Of a stretch of 35,905 bases of DNA, positions 16,783 to 24,227 are shown in pieces. Source of the stretch: JBFGCA01 sp041567315 (GTDB lineage Bacteria > Acidobacteriota > Thermoanaerobaculia > Multivoradales > JAHEKO01); the NCBI GenBank assembly GCA_041567315.1, contig JBFGCA010000042.1:1-35905 (forward strand). Direction: 5' to 3'. The notes beneath the pieces were generated by a model, which saw only the letters and a list, made by a program, of their open reading frames with translations, was not told the origin of the DNA and did no database searches. The number at the start of each line of letters is the position of its first letter. The first letter of the stretch is position 1. The position numbers and the translations under genes were made by a program.

Positions 16783-16797
16783 ATGGGGCTGCGATAG
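16768..16797 (+). repeat. 15-bp tandem duplication of the ffh stop region
   Basis: The last 15 bases of ffh, ATGGGGTTGCGGTAG (16768-16782), are followed directly by ATGGGGCTGCGATAG (16783-16797). The two copies differ at two positions, and both changes are silent: each copy spells Met-Gly-Leu-Arg-stop in the same frame. The result is a second in-frame stop after a repeated C-terminal peptide. Confidence 0.85.
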
Positions 16798-16851
16798 CGA
16801 CCGGCGGGCCCGGGGACCCGGGGGAGGGTATCCAGCGGTGGCCGTTGCTGC

Positions 16852-16857
16852 TAAACT
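16852..16857 (+). promoter_or_regulatory. Candidate -10 box upstream of rpsP
   Basis: TAAACT stands in the 175-base ffh-rpsP spacer about 100 bases before the rpsP ATG, in the AT-richest spot nearby (GCTGCTAAACTGAG). No clear -35 hexamer lies 16-18 bases upstream. If real, it would let the ribosomal protein genes be transcribed apart from ffh. Confidence 0.35.
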
Positions 16858-16957
16858 GAGGCGTTTGTCGAGCGCCGGCCCCCGGCGGTGGGTGGGCGTC
16901 CTTCCCGAGCAGATTCACTGTCCAGCAGACACGAGAAGTCCAGGGGGTAGCGAGAAG

Positions 16958-17203
16958 ATGTTGAAGATCAGGCTCCGCCGGATGGGGTCGCGCAACCGGC
17001 CGTTCTACCGGGTGGTGGTCTCGGACGGGCGCCAGACGCCGACGGCGTCGGCCCTCGAAGAGATCGGCCACTACGATCCGCGGGCCGCCGAAGGGGGGCT
17101 CGAGATCGACGCCGAGCGCGTCGACTACTGGGTGGGCAACGGCGCCCAGCTGTCGCCCTCGGTCCGCAAGCTGCTGCGGCGGCAACCGCCCGCCGCCGGC
17201 TGA
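16958..17203 (+). CDS. rpsP: 30S ribosomal protein S16
   Basis: S16 is a small-subunit protein that binds 16S rRNA and helps assembly. The 81-residue sequence MLKIRLRRMGSRNRPFYR with VVVSDGRQTP and EEIGHYDP is the standard family start, and the length is normal. ATG 16958 follows an AGGGGG-containing ribosome binding region. khpA follows after 2 bases and then rimM, trmD and rplS, the widespread rpsP operon. Confidence 0.97.
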   Translation: MLKIRLRRMGSRNRPFYRVVVSDGRQTPTASALEEIGHYDPRAAEGGLEIDAERVDYWVGNGAQLSPSVRKLLRRQPPAAG

Positions 17204-17205
17204 CC

Positions 17206-17448
17206 GTGGCCAGCGTCGCCGAGTCACTGGCGCGGCTGGTCCGGCTGATGGTCGACGAGCCGGAGGCGGTCGAGGTCCACGAGATCCCGGTCCGCGACGG
17301 GCAGCTCCTCGAGCTGCGGGTGGCGCCAGACGACCTCGGCAAGGTGATCGGCCGTCAGGGGCGGACCGCCCGCGCCCTGCGCTCGCTCCTGGACGCCCGC
17401 GGGGCCCGGGCCGGCGAGCTGTATGACCTCGAGATCCTCGAGGACTAG
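17206..17448 (+). CDS. khpA: KH-domain RNA-binding protein KhpA
   Basis: KhpA is a small KH-domain protein which, with KhpB/Jag, binds RNA and affects cell division and elongation in several bacteria. The 80-residue sequence consists of one KH domain with the GxxG loop in DLGKVIGRQGRTARALRSLL (about 43-62). The GTG start at 17206 is 2 bases after the rpsP stop. Its position between rpsP and rimM is conserved in many phyla (formerly YlqC). Confidence 0.92.
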   Translation: MASVAESLARLVRLMVDEPEAVEVHEIPVRDGQLLELRVAPDDLGKVIGRQGRTARALRSLLDARGARAGELYDLEILED

Positions 17449-17470
17449 TCCGGGGGAGCTGCCGGCCACC

Positions 17471-17986
17471 GTGACGGTGGCCCGGGTGCGGCGCCCCCAC
17501 GGTCTGGCTGGCGAGGTGGTGGTCGAGCTGGAGAGCGACGTCCCCGAGCGGCTGGCGCCGGGAAGCGAGCTGGAGCTGGTCGGGGCGAGCGGCGATCGCC
17601 GCCCGGTGACGGTCGCCGCTTCGCGGCCGCACGGCGGCGGCGTCCTCGTCCGCCTGGCCGGCTGCGCCGGTCGCGACGAGGCCGAGGCCCTGCGCGGCGC
17701 CCGCTTCGAGGTGCCGCGGGAGCGGGTGCCGCCGGCGCCGGCGGGCAGCTACTACTACTTCGAGCTCGAGGGCTGCAGCTGCCGGGATCTGGGGTCCGGC
17801 GAGCTGGGCCGGGTGACGGCGCTGATCGAGGACGGCGGCGGCCTGCTGCTGGAGGTCGACGACGGCGAGCGGCGGCTGCTGGTGCCGTTCGTCGGCGCCT
17901 ACCTGCGGCGGGTCGACGTCGCCGGCAGGCGGATCGACCTCGAGCTGCCGGCGGGACTGGTCGAGACGTGCACATCGCGGTCATAA
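17471..17986 (+). CDS. rimM: Ribosome maturation factor RimM
   Basis: RimM helps 30S maturation by binding S19 near the 16S rRNA head. The 171-residue protein has the N-terminal barrel with VARVRRPHGLAGEVVVE, matching the family GxxxxxHGLxGEV pattern, and a C-terminal PRC-barrel with YYYFELEGC and LVPFVGAYLRRVDV. I chose GTG 17471 because the PHGL motif then falls at the usual distance from the N-terminus and a GGGGGAG lies about 12 bases upstream. An ATG at 17423, inside khpA, is the alternative. The end overlaps trmD by 19 bases. Confidence 0.9.
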   Translation: MTVARVRRPHGLAGEVVVELESDVPERLAPGSELELVGASGDRRPVTVAASRPHGGGVLVRLAGCAGRDEAEALRGARFEVPRERVPPAPAGSYYYFELEGCSCRDLGSGELGRVTALIEDGGGLLLEVDDGERRLLVPFVGAYLRRVDVAGRRIDLELPAGLVETCTSRS

Positions 17987-18816
17987 CCATCTTCCCGGGT
18001 CTGTTCGAGCCCTTCCTCTCCAGCACGCTGATCGGCCGGGCGGTGGCCGCGGGACGGCTCGAAGTCGCCGTCCACGACCTGCGCCGGTTCGCCACCGGCC
18101 GTCACCGCTCGGTCGACGACGAGCCCTACGGCGGCGGCGGCGGCATGGTGATGAGCGCGCCGCCGTGGCTGCGGGCGGTCCGCACGCTGTCCGTAGGGGA
18201 GCGGCCATGGCGCATCCTGTTGTCCCCGCAGGGCGAGCGGCTGACCGACTCGAAGGTGCGCGAGCTGGCGGCCCGGTCGCGGCTGATGCTGCTCTGCGGG
18301 CGCTACGAGGGGGTGGACGAGCGGGTCAAGGAGCTGGTGGTGGACGAGGAGCTGTCGATCGGCGACTACGTGCTGTCGGGGGGCGAGGTGCCGGCGATGG
18401 TGCTGATCGAGGCCGTCTCGCGGCAGTTGCCGGGGGTGGTCGGCTGTGCCGGCTCGGTGGAGGAGGACAGTTTCCGGAGCGGGCTGCTGGACCATCCGCA
18501 CTACACGCGGCCGCGCAGGGTCGAGGGGCTGGAAGTGCCGGAGGTCCTGCTCTCCGGCGACCACGCGGCGATCGCCGCCTGGCGCCGGCGACAGGCCCTG
18601 GCCGCCACCGCCCGCAAGCGGCCCGAGCTGCTGCCGGACGCGGAGCTCACCGCCGAGGAGCGGCGCTGGCTCGGCCGGCGGGCCGCCGGGGCGCGGGAAG
18701 GGAGCCCCGGGTTGTCAGAGCGGGCCGCTGGCGCCCATAATAGGGGCTTGTCCAACCCGAGCCCCCCCGGCGGGGCGTCGAAGGAAACCGAAGATGAACA
18801 AGCTGCAAGACGTTGA
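17968..18816 (+). CDS. trmD: tRNA (guanine37-N1)-methyltransferase
   Basis: TrmD methylates G37 next to the anticodon and so prevents frameshifting. It is a SPOUT knot enzyme using S-adenosylmethionine. The start MHIAVITIFPGLFEPF, the block DDEPYGGGGGMVM, LLCGRYEGVDERV, and SIGDYVLSGGEVPAM are all diagnostic. Of 282 residues, about the last 45 are a polar, probably disordered tail beyond the usual enzyme length. This tail is coded by the DNA that also holds the rplS promoter and ribosome binding site, and it runs 23 bases into rplS. The GTG start overlaps rimM. Confidence 0.95.
   Translation: MHIAVITIFPGLFEPFLSSTLIGRAVAAGRLEVAVHDLRRFATGRHRSVDDEPYGGGGGMVMSAPPWLRAVRTLSVGERPWRILLSPQGERLTDSKVRELAARSRLMLLCGRYEGVDERVKELVVDEELSIGDYVLSGGEVPAMVLIEAVSRQLPGVVGCAGSVEEDSFRSGLLDHPHYTRPRRVEGLEVPEVLLSGDHAAIAAWRRRQALAATARKRPELLPDAELTAEERRWLGRRAAGAREGSPGLSERAAGAHNRGLSNPSPPGGASKETEDEQAARR
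18712..18741 (+). promoter_or_regulatory. Candidate promoter for rplS inside trmD
   Basis: TTGTCA (18712-18717) is followed after 18 bases by CATAAT (18736-18741), both one mismatch away from consensus. The predicted start near 18748 would give a leader of about 45 bases before the rplS ATG. It lies within the low-complexity 3' end of trmD. Confidence 0.55.
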
Positions 18817-19174
18817 GAAGGAGTATCTCCGCTCCGACCTGCCCGATTTCCGGGCCGGCGACACGCTCAAGGTGCACGTCAAGGTGTCCGAGGGCGGCAA
18901 GGAGCGGATTCAGGTGTTTCAGGGGGTGGTGATCGCGCGGCGGGGGAGCGGGACCAACGAGTCCTTCACCGTGCGCAAGGTCTCGGGAGGGGTCGGGGTC
19001 GAGCGGGTCTTTCCGCTGCACTCCCCGGTCCTGGACCGCCTGGAGGTGGTGCGCCGCGGGCGCGTGCGGCGGGCCAAGCTGTACTATCTGCGCAACCTGC
19101 GCGGCAAGGCGGCCCGGATCGAAGAGCGGCGCGAGGACCGTCCCTCAACCCAGGCTTCCGGGCGGAATCCTTAA
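18794..19174 (+). CDS. rplS: 50S ribosomal protein L19
   Basis: L19 sits at the interface of the two ribosomal subunits. The 126-residue sequence has the family core DFRAGDTLKVHVKV, RIQVFQGVVIARRGSG and VERVFPLHSPVLDRLEV, with RRAKLYYLRNLRGKAARI near the end. ATG 18794 follows an AGGA ribosome binding site. It overlaps the tail of trmD by 23 bases, and an internal promoter is likely just upstream. The last 15 residues are a variable polar tail. Confidence 0.97.
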   Translation: MNKLQDVEKEYLRSDLPDFRAGDTLKVHVKVSEGGKERIQVFQGVVIARRGSGTNESFTVRKVSGGVGVERVFPLHSPVLDRLEVVRRGRVRRAKLYYLRNLRGKAARIEERREDRPSTQASGRNP

Positions 19175-19279
19175 GTCCGTACCGGCGGTAGGCTGCCCGG
19201 GAGCCCGCCGGCCGAGGAGAGGAGCTCCGGTCGCGGGCGGTCCCCGGGGGCAGGGGTGGCAGGCGAGGAGGGCAGCGCC

Positions 19280-19939
19280 GTGGCGACGATCCAGCAGCTG
19301 GGAGCCGAGCTCTACCGGCTCGGTCTGCTGGGGGATCTCGAGGAGCGGCTGCGGCTGGCCGGCTTCGCGCCGCTGGCCGGCGTGGACGAGGCCGGGCGCG
19401 GTTGTCTGGCCGGGCCGGTGGTGGCGGCGGCGGTGATCCCCGACCCGCAGCGCCCGCTGCCGGGGGTCGACGACAGCAAGGCCCTGGCGCCCGAGGTGCG
19501 GGCGCGGCTGGCCGCACGCATCCGCGCCACCGCCGTCGCCTGGTCGGTGGCGGCGGCGTCGCCGGCTACCATCGACCGCATCAACATCCTGGCGGCTACC
19601 CGCAAGGTGATGCGGGAGGCCGTCGCCGCGCTGCGGACCCGACCTGCCCTCGTGCTGGTGGACGCCGTCCCGCTGCCCGGGCTGGGCGCACCCTGCCTGC
19701 CGCTGGTCCGGGGGGACTGCATCAGCTACGCGGTGGCCTGCGCCTCAATCCTGGCCAAGGAGGAGCGCGACCGGCAGATGGTGGAGATGGACGGCAGCTA
19801 CCCGCATTACGGCTTCGCGCGCCACAAGGGCTATGCCGCCGAGGAGCACCGGCGGGCGCTGGCCCGGTACGGCCCCTGTCCGCAGCACCGCCTGACCTTC
19901 GGCTCGGTGGTGCCCCGCCTCGAGGACGGCCGGCGGTGA
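19280..19939 (+). CDS. rnhB: Ribonuclease HII
   Basis: RNase HII cuts the RNA strand of RNA-DNA hybrids and removes single ribonucleotides from DNA. The family blocks are present: AGVDEAGRGCLAGPVVAAAV (two catalytic acids), DDSKAL, the third acid in the segment LVLVDAV, and ASILAKEERDRQM with a final catalytic acid, then YGFARHKGY. I favour GTG 19280, 8 bases after a GAGGAGGG ribosome binding site; GTG 19256 in the same frame would add 8 residues. The stop overlaps the start of the next gene. rnhB commonly follows rplS. Confidence 0.93.
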   Translation: MATIQQLGAELYRLGLLGDLEERLRLAGFAPLAGVDEAGRGCLAGPVVAAAVIPDPQRPLPGVDDSKALAPEVRARLAARIRATAVAWSVAAASPATIDRINILAATRKVMREAVAALRTRPALVLVDAVPLPGLGAPCLPLVRGDCISYAVACASILAKEERDRQMVEMDGSYPHYGFARHKGYAAEEHRRALARYGPCPQHRLTFGSVVPRLEDGRR

Positions 19940-22086
19940 GCCGCCAGCGCCAGAAGGCCATTCGCAGCGCCGAGCGGCTGGTCGGCCGCGGCCGGCTGCA
20001 GGCCGCCATCGCCGAGTACCGCAAGGTGCTCCAGGACCATCCCAACGACACCAGCACCCTCAACCGGGTCGGCGACCTCTACGCCCGCCTCGACCGCCCG
20101 GACGAGGCGATCGGGCTCTTCAAGCAGGCGGCGCGGCACTTCGGCCGCGAGGGCTTTTTCGTCAAGGCGATCGCCATCTACAAGAAGATCATCCGCCTCG
20201 ATCCCACCCAGTTCGAGGTCTACGAGTCGCTGGCCGACCTCTACCGGCGGCAGGGCCTGATCAGCGAAGCCCGCACCCAGTATCAGGTGGTCGCCGACTA
20301 CCACCTCAAGCACGAGGACCTGAAGTCCGCCGCCGGCATCTATCGCAAGCTGGCCGAGCTCGAGCCCGACAACCCGTCGCACAGCTGGCGCCTGGCCGAC
20401 CTGCTGGGCCGCCTGGGCCGGCCGGCCGAGGCGCTCAGCGAGTACGGCTCGGTCGCCTCCCTGATGCTGAGCCACGGGCGGGCCGAGGAGGCCGCCCGCG
20501 TCTATCAACGGGCGCTCGAGACCGACGCCGGCGACCTCGAGTTCGTGCGCCGGGCGGTGGGCGAGATCCGGCAGGCGGGTCTCCGGCAGGAGGCGCGCGA
20601 GCTGCTGGCGGCGGCGGTCGACCTCAACCCCGAGGCCCGCCGGCTGGACGCCGAGCTGGGCCTGCTGGGACCCACGGCCGGCGAGCTGTTCGAGGAGCCG
20701 GGGGCGGCGGCGCTGGAGCCGGAGCCGGCGCCCGAAGAGGAACCCGAAGACGAGGTCGCGCTGTCGCCGGAGCTACTGGGCCTGACCGAAGCGGCCGCCG
20801 CCGAGGAGGCCACCGCCGAGGAGACCGGTGCCGATGGGGAGTCGGCGGCGCCGCCGGTCGTGGAGGAAGAGGCGGTGGCGGAGCCCTCCGCCGGCCGGGT
20901 CGAGGGCCCCGCCGAGGCGACGACCGGAGCTCGCCGGCCGGTGGCCGAGCCCGAGGAGTTCGAGATCGACCTCGACGGTCTGGAGAGTTTCGGGCAGGCG
21001 GTCGAGGAGACCGAGGCTCTCCTCGCCGAGCCGGTGGCGGAGGTCGAGCCCGGCCTGCGGCCCGGGGAGCTCGACGCCGGCGAGCGGGAGCGGCTGGACG
21101 AGCTGCTGGCCGAGGCCGAGGTGCTGGCCCGCTACGGTCTCGAGCCCAAGGCGGTGGAGCGTCTCGAGGAGGCCTTGGCCCTCGACCCGCGGCGGCTCGA
21201 CACCCACCGGCGGCTGATCACCCTCCATCTGGAGACCCGCGACCCCGGCCGGGCCGCGGCGCTCGCCGACCGGGTGGCGCGCCTGGCGGTCGACCTCGGC
21301 AAGCCCGAGGTCTGGGAGCAGGTGCGCGACCAGCTCCTGGGCGAGGGCTTCCGGGTGGTAGGCGGCCGGATGGTGGCCCCCGAGCCGGCGGCGGCCGAAG
21401 CGGCGGAGCCGGAGCCAGCCGAGGTCGCCGAGCCGCCGGTCGCGCTCGAGCCCCTGGTTTCCGACGCCCCCGCGCCGCCGGCGGCCGGTGAGCTGGACAC
21501 CAGTTGGCTGGACGAAGCGGCCGCCGCCGCACCGGCGGCCGGCGAGGCGGCGCTGTTCGACGCCGAGGAGGAGTTCATCGACCTCGCCAGCGAGCTCGAG
21601 GCCGAGCTGCAGCGCGAGGAGGAGCGGCTGGGCGCCGAGCTGGGTCCGCCCCAGGAGGAGCAATCGATCGAGGAGATCGTCGAGGGCTTCAAGAAGGGGA
21701 TGGCCGAGACGCTGTCGGCCGAGGACTACGACACCCACTACAACCTGGGCATCGCCTACCGCGAGATGGGTCTGGTCGACGAGGCGATCGGCGAGTTCCA
21801 GCTCGCCGCCAAGGACCCTCGCTACCTGGTCGACTGCTGCTCGCTGCTCGCCGCCAGCTTTCTCGACAAGGGCTTTCCCGAGCTGGCCATCAAGTGGTAC
21901 GAGCGGGGGCTCGAGGTGCCCTCGATCACCGAGGAGGAGACCCTGGGTCTGATGTACGAGCTGGGCGATCTCTATCTGGTGCTGGGGGACAAGGAGCAGG
22001 CGCGCCTCCGCTTCGTCGAGATCTACGGCGTCAACTCCAACTACCGCGACGTGGTGGCCAAGCTCGAGGAGCTGGGGCACAGTTAG
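19936..22086 (+). CDS. Large TPR-repeat protein, function unknown
   Basis: This 716-residue protein has no signal peptide or membrane helix that I can see, so it is probably cytosolic. The first 230 or so residues are consecutive TPR helical pairs (AIAEYRKVLQDHPNDTSTL, AIGLFKQAARHF, AIAIYKKIIRLDP, AAGIYRKLAELEPD, AARVYQRALETD). A long Ala/Glu/Pro-rich acidic region (about 235-340) is followed by a second TPR group near 370-460. Another acidic linker leads to a C-terminal TPR block (THYNLGIAYREMGLVDEAI, ELAIKWYERGLE, LYLVLGDKEQAR). The GTG at 19936 overlaps the rnhB stop. Such proteins usually act as scaffolds; nothing here names a partner. Confidence 0.85.
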   Translation: MSRQRQKAIRSAERLVGRGRLQAAIAEYRKVLQDHPNDTSTLNRVGDLYARLDRPDEAIGLFKQAARHFGREGFFVKAIAIYKKIIRLDPTQFEVYESLADLYRRQGLISEARTQYQVVADYHLKHEDLKSAAGIYRKLAELEPDNPSHSWRLADLLGRLGRPAEALSEYGSVASLMLSHGRAEEAARVYQRALETDAGDLEFVRRAVGEIRQAGLRQEARELLAAAVDLNPEARRLDAELGLLGPTAGELFEEPGAAALEPEPAPEEEPEDEVALSPELLGLTEAAAAEEATAEETGADGESAAPPVVEEEAVAEPSAGRVEGPAEATTGARRPVAEPEEFEIDLDGLESFGQAVEETEALLAEPVAEVEPGLRPGELDAGERERLDELLAEAEVLARYGLEPKAVERLEEALALDPRRLDTHRRLITLHLETRDPGRAAALADRVARLAVDLGKPEVWEQVRDQLLGEGFRVVGGRMVAPEPAAAEAAEPEPAEVAEPPVALEPLVSDAPAPPAAGELDTSWLDEAAAAAPAAGEAALFDAEEEFIDLASELEAELQREEERLGAELGPPQEEQSIEEIVEGFKKGMAETLSAEDYDTHYNLGIAYREMGLVDEAIGEFQLAAKDPRYLVDCCSLLAASFLDKGFPELAIKWYERGLEVPSITEEETLGLMYELGDLYLVLGDKEQARLRFVEIYGVNSNYRDVVAKLEELGHS

Positions 22087-22102
22087 GAGTCCTAGGCCCC
22101 CG

Positions 22103-23209
22103 ATGTCCCGCCGGCGCACGCTGCTGCTGGCCGCCGGCCTGGTGCTGGCGGTGGCGCTCGGCGCCCTGTTCTGGGGCGAGGTGCGCGAGGAGCTGGCCCC
22201 GGAGCCGGTCGCCGCCTGGGTGGCGATCGAGCCGGACGGTGCGGGGGTGGCCGAGGACGGTCTCCTGCGGCTCGCCGCCGGCGTCCCCTTCACCCTCCAC
22301 GCCGTCCTCGAGGCGCGCGGCCGCCGGGGTCCGGTCTACTACACCGAGGCGCCGGCCCTGCGGCTGGCCGGGCGGGCGGTGCCGGCCGAGGCGATCCGGC
22401 CCTGGACGGGGTCCGGCGACCTCCGGGTCCTCTGGTTCACGGTCGAGGGCTTCAGGCCCTATCTGGAGCTGGCGGCGGGGCCGGGTCTCGAGGAGTTCCG
22501 CTTCGTCGAGCAGTACCGCTCCGACTGGCCGCGGGCGTGGTCGATCCCCGGCCGGCTGGAGCCCAGCGGCTGGGCGCGTCAGCCGCGACCGCCGGGGATG
22601 GAGGAGGCGCGCTTCGGCACCCAGCGCTATCACGTGCGACTCGAGTTCTTTGGCCCCGAGAGCGCCATCCGGCCGCGGCTGCGGATCGGCTCGCCGGGCG
22701 CGGCGGAGGTGCTCGGCGGGGGGCCATCCGCCGGCTCCAGGGCCGTTTCCGGCGTGGCGGCGTCGCTCCCCGGTCCGCTGGCCGAGCCGTCTCGGGTCTT
22801 TGGCCTCACCCAGATCGAGGCGGTGGGCCTGGCGCAGGCGGTGGGCGAGACCGTCGGCCCCACCCTGGTGGCCTGGTCCCGGCAGCTCGTCGCCTTCTCG
22901 CGGCTGACCGTGCTCAAGGAGATCCTGACCCGCGAGGGCCGCGCCTTCGAGGAGCTGCCCTGGCGGTCGCTCGAGCTGGTGGTCGGGCACCCGTGGGGCG
23001 CCGCCGGCGTCTCTCCCGGCGACCTGCTGCGCGCCGGCGAGCGCGTGGTGGTGCTCTGGCAGGACCGCGGAGCACGGGATAGGCTCGACCCGGAAGACCT
23101 CTGCTTCGACTTCGACAAGGGGGCCCGGGTGCGGGCGCTCGGCGAGGTCTTCACCGGCGACGGTCTGGTGGAGTGGGGGGCACTGGCGAGGCGGCCGGCC
23201 GCCGATTGA
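22103..23209 (+). CDS. Unknown protein with N-terminal signal or anchor helix
   Basis: I do not recognise this 368-residue protein. Residues 5-24 form a hydrophobic helix (LLLAAGLVLAVALGALF) after a basic start, so it is exported or anchored facing the periplasm. The middle part (about 40-210) looks beta-rich. Residues about 228-290 are helical (LTQIEAVGLAQAVGETVG, LTVLKEILTREG), and a final region has DRLDPEDLCFDFDKGARV. The ATG at 22103 follows a GGAG site 16 bases after the TPR gene, and the isocitrate dehydrogenase gene begins one base after its stop, so the three are probably one transcript. Codon use looks like that of its neighbours. Confidence 0.7.
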   Translation: MSRRRTLLLAAGLVLAVALGALFWGEVREELAPEPVAAWVAIEPDGAGVAEDGLLRLAAGVPFTLHAVLEARGRRGPVYYTEAPALRLAGRAVPAEAIRPWTGSGDLRVLWFTVEGFRPYLELAAGPGLEEFRFVEQYRSDWPRAWSIPGRLEPSGWARQPRPPGMEEARFGTQRYHVRLEFFGPESAIRPRLRIGSPGAAEVLGGGPSAGSRAVSGVAASLPGPLAEPSRVFGLTQIEAVGLAQAVGETVGPTLVAWSRQLVAFSRLTVLKEILTREGRAFEELPWRSLELVVGHPWGAAGVSPGDLLRAGERVVVLWQDRGARDRLDPEDLCFDFDKGARVRALGEVFTGDGLVEWGALARRPAAD

Positions 23210-23210
23210 G

Positions 23211-24227
23211 ATGGCGCACAAGGTCATCCTCATCCCCGGCGACGGCATCGGCCCCGAGGTCGCCGCCGCAACCGTCCGGGTGGTCGAGGCGGCCGGCGCC
23301 GACCTCGAGTGGGAGACGCAGGTGGCCGGCAGCGAGGCGCTGGCCCTCCACGGCGATCCGCTGCCCGAGGAGGTGCTGGAGTCGATCCGCCGCACCGGGG
23401 TCGCCCTCAAGGGGCCGGTGACCACGCCGGTCGGCAAGGGCTTCCAGTCGGTCAACGTCCAGCTCCGCAAGCGGCTCGACCTCTACGCCAACCTGCGGCC
23501 GGTCTACTCGCTGCCGGCCATCCCCAGCCGCTTCGCCGACGTCGACCTGGTGGTGGTGCGCGAGAACACCGAGGGCCTCTACAGCGGGCTCGAGCACGAG
23601 GTGGTGCCCGGAGTGATGGAGAGTCTCAAGATCATCACCGCTCGGGCCTCGACCCGGATCGCCGAGTTCGCCTTCGGCTACGCCCGCCGGCACGGCCGCC
23701 GGCGCGTCACCGCCGTCCACAAGGCCAACATCATGAAGCTCTCGGACGGGCTGTTCCTGGACTGCTTCCGCCGGGTCGCCGCCGGCTATCCGGAGATCGA
23801 GGCCGACGACCGGATCGTCGACAACATGTGCATGCAGCTGGTGGTGCGACCGGAGGCCTGGGACGTGCTCCTGCTCGAGAACCTCTACGGGGACATCGTC
23901 TCCGACCTGTGCGCCGGGCTGGTCGGCGGCCTGGGGGTGGTGGCGGGCGCCAACCTCGGCGAGGAGGTGGCGGTCTTCGAGGCGGTCCACGGCAGCGCGC
24001 CCGACATCGCCGGCCGCAACCTGGCCAACCCCATCGCCCTGATGCGCTCGGCGTCGCTGATGCTCGAGTACCTGGGGCTGGAGGCCGAGGCGGGGCGGGT
24101 CGGCAGGGCGATCGAGAAGGTGGCCGCCGACGGCGTGCTGACCCGCGACCTGGGGGGCAGCGCCACCACCACCGCCTTCACCGAGGCGGTGGTGCGGGCG
24201 ATCGAGGCGGCCGGGGAAGCGGCTTGA
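23211..24227 (+). CDS. NAD-type isocitrate dehydrogenase family protein
   Basis: The protein belongs to the isocitrate/isopropylmalate dehydrogenase family, which oxidatively decarboxylates a 2-hydroxy acid with NAD or NADP. The 338-residue sequence has PGDGIGPEV, the substrate loop SVNVQLRKRLDLYANLRP, RENTEGLYSGLEH, the catalytic Lys in HKANIMKLSDGLF, the metal site NLYGDIVSDLCAGL and the C-terminal HGSAPDIAGRNLANPIAL. The Ser-Val-Asn substrate loop and RENTEGLYSG point to isocitrate rather than isopropylmalate; length and HGSAPDIAG fit the short NAD-type enzyme. Homoisocitrate dehydrogenase is a possible alternative. Its place after a TPR protein suggests no pathway operon. It ends in TTGA, overlapping the rarA start. 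Confidence 0.88.
   Translation: MAHKVILIPGDGIGPEVAAATVRVVEAAGADLEWETQVAGSEALALHGDPLPEEVLESIRRTGVALKGPVTTPVGKGFQSVNVQLRKRLDLYANLRPVYSLPAIPSRFADVDLVVVRENTEGLYSGLEHEVVPGVMESLKIITARASTRIAEFAFGYARRHGRRRVTAVHKANIMKLSDGLFLDCFRRVAAGYPEIEADDRIVDNMCMQLVVRPEAWDVLLLENLYGDIVSDLCAGLVGGLGVVAGANLGEEVAVFEAVHGSAPDIAGRNLANPIALMRSASLMLEYLGLEAEAGRVGRAIEKVAADGVLTRDLGGSATTTAFTEAVVRAIEAAGEAA

Noticed and set aside
20690..20900. Acidic low-complexity stretch as a separate gene break in the TPR protein
   Set aside because: The frame is continuous and codon use is unchanged; it is an interdomain linker.
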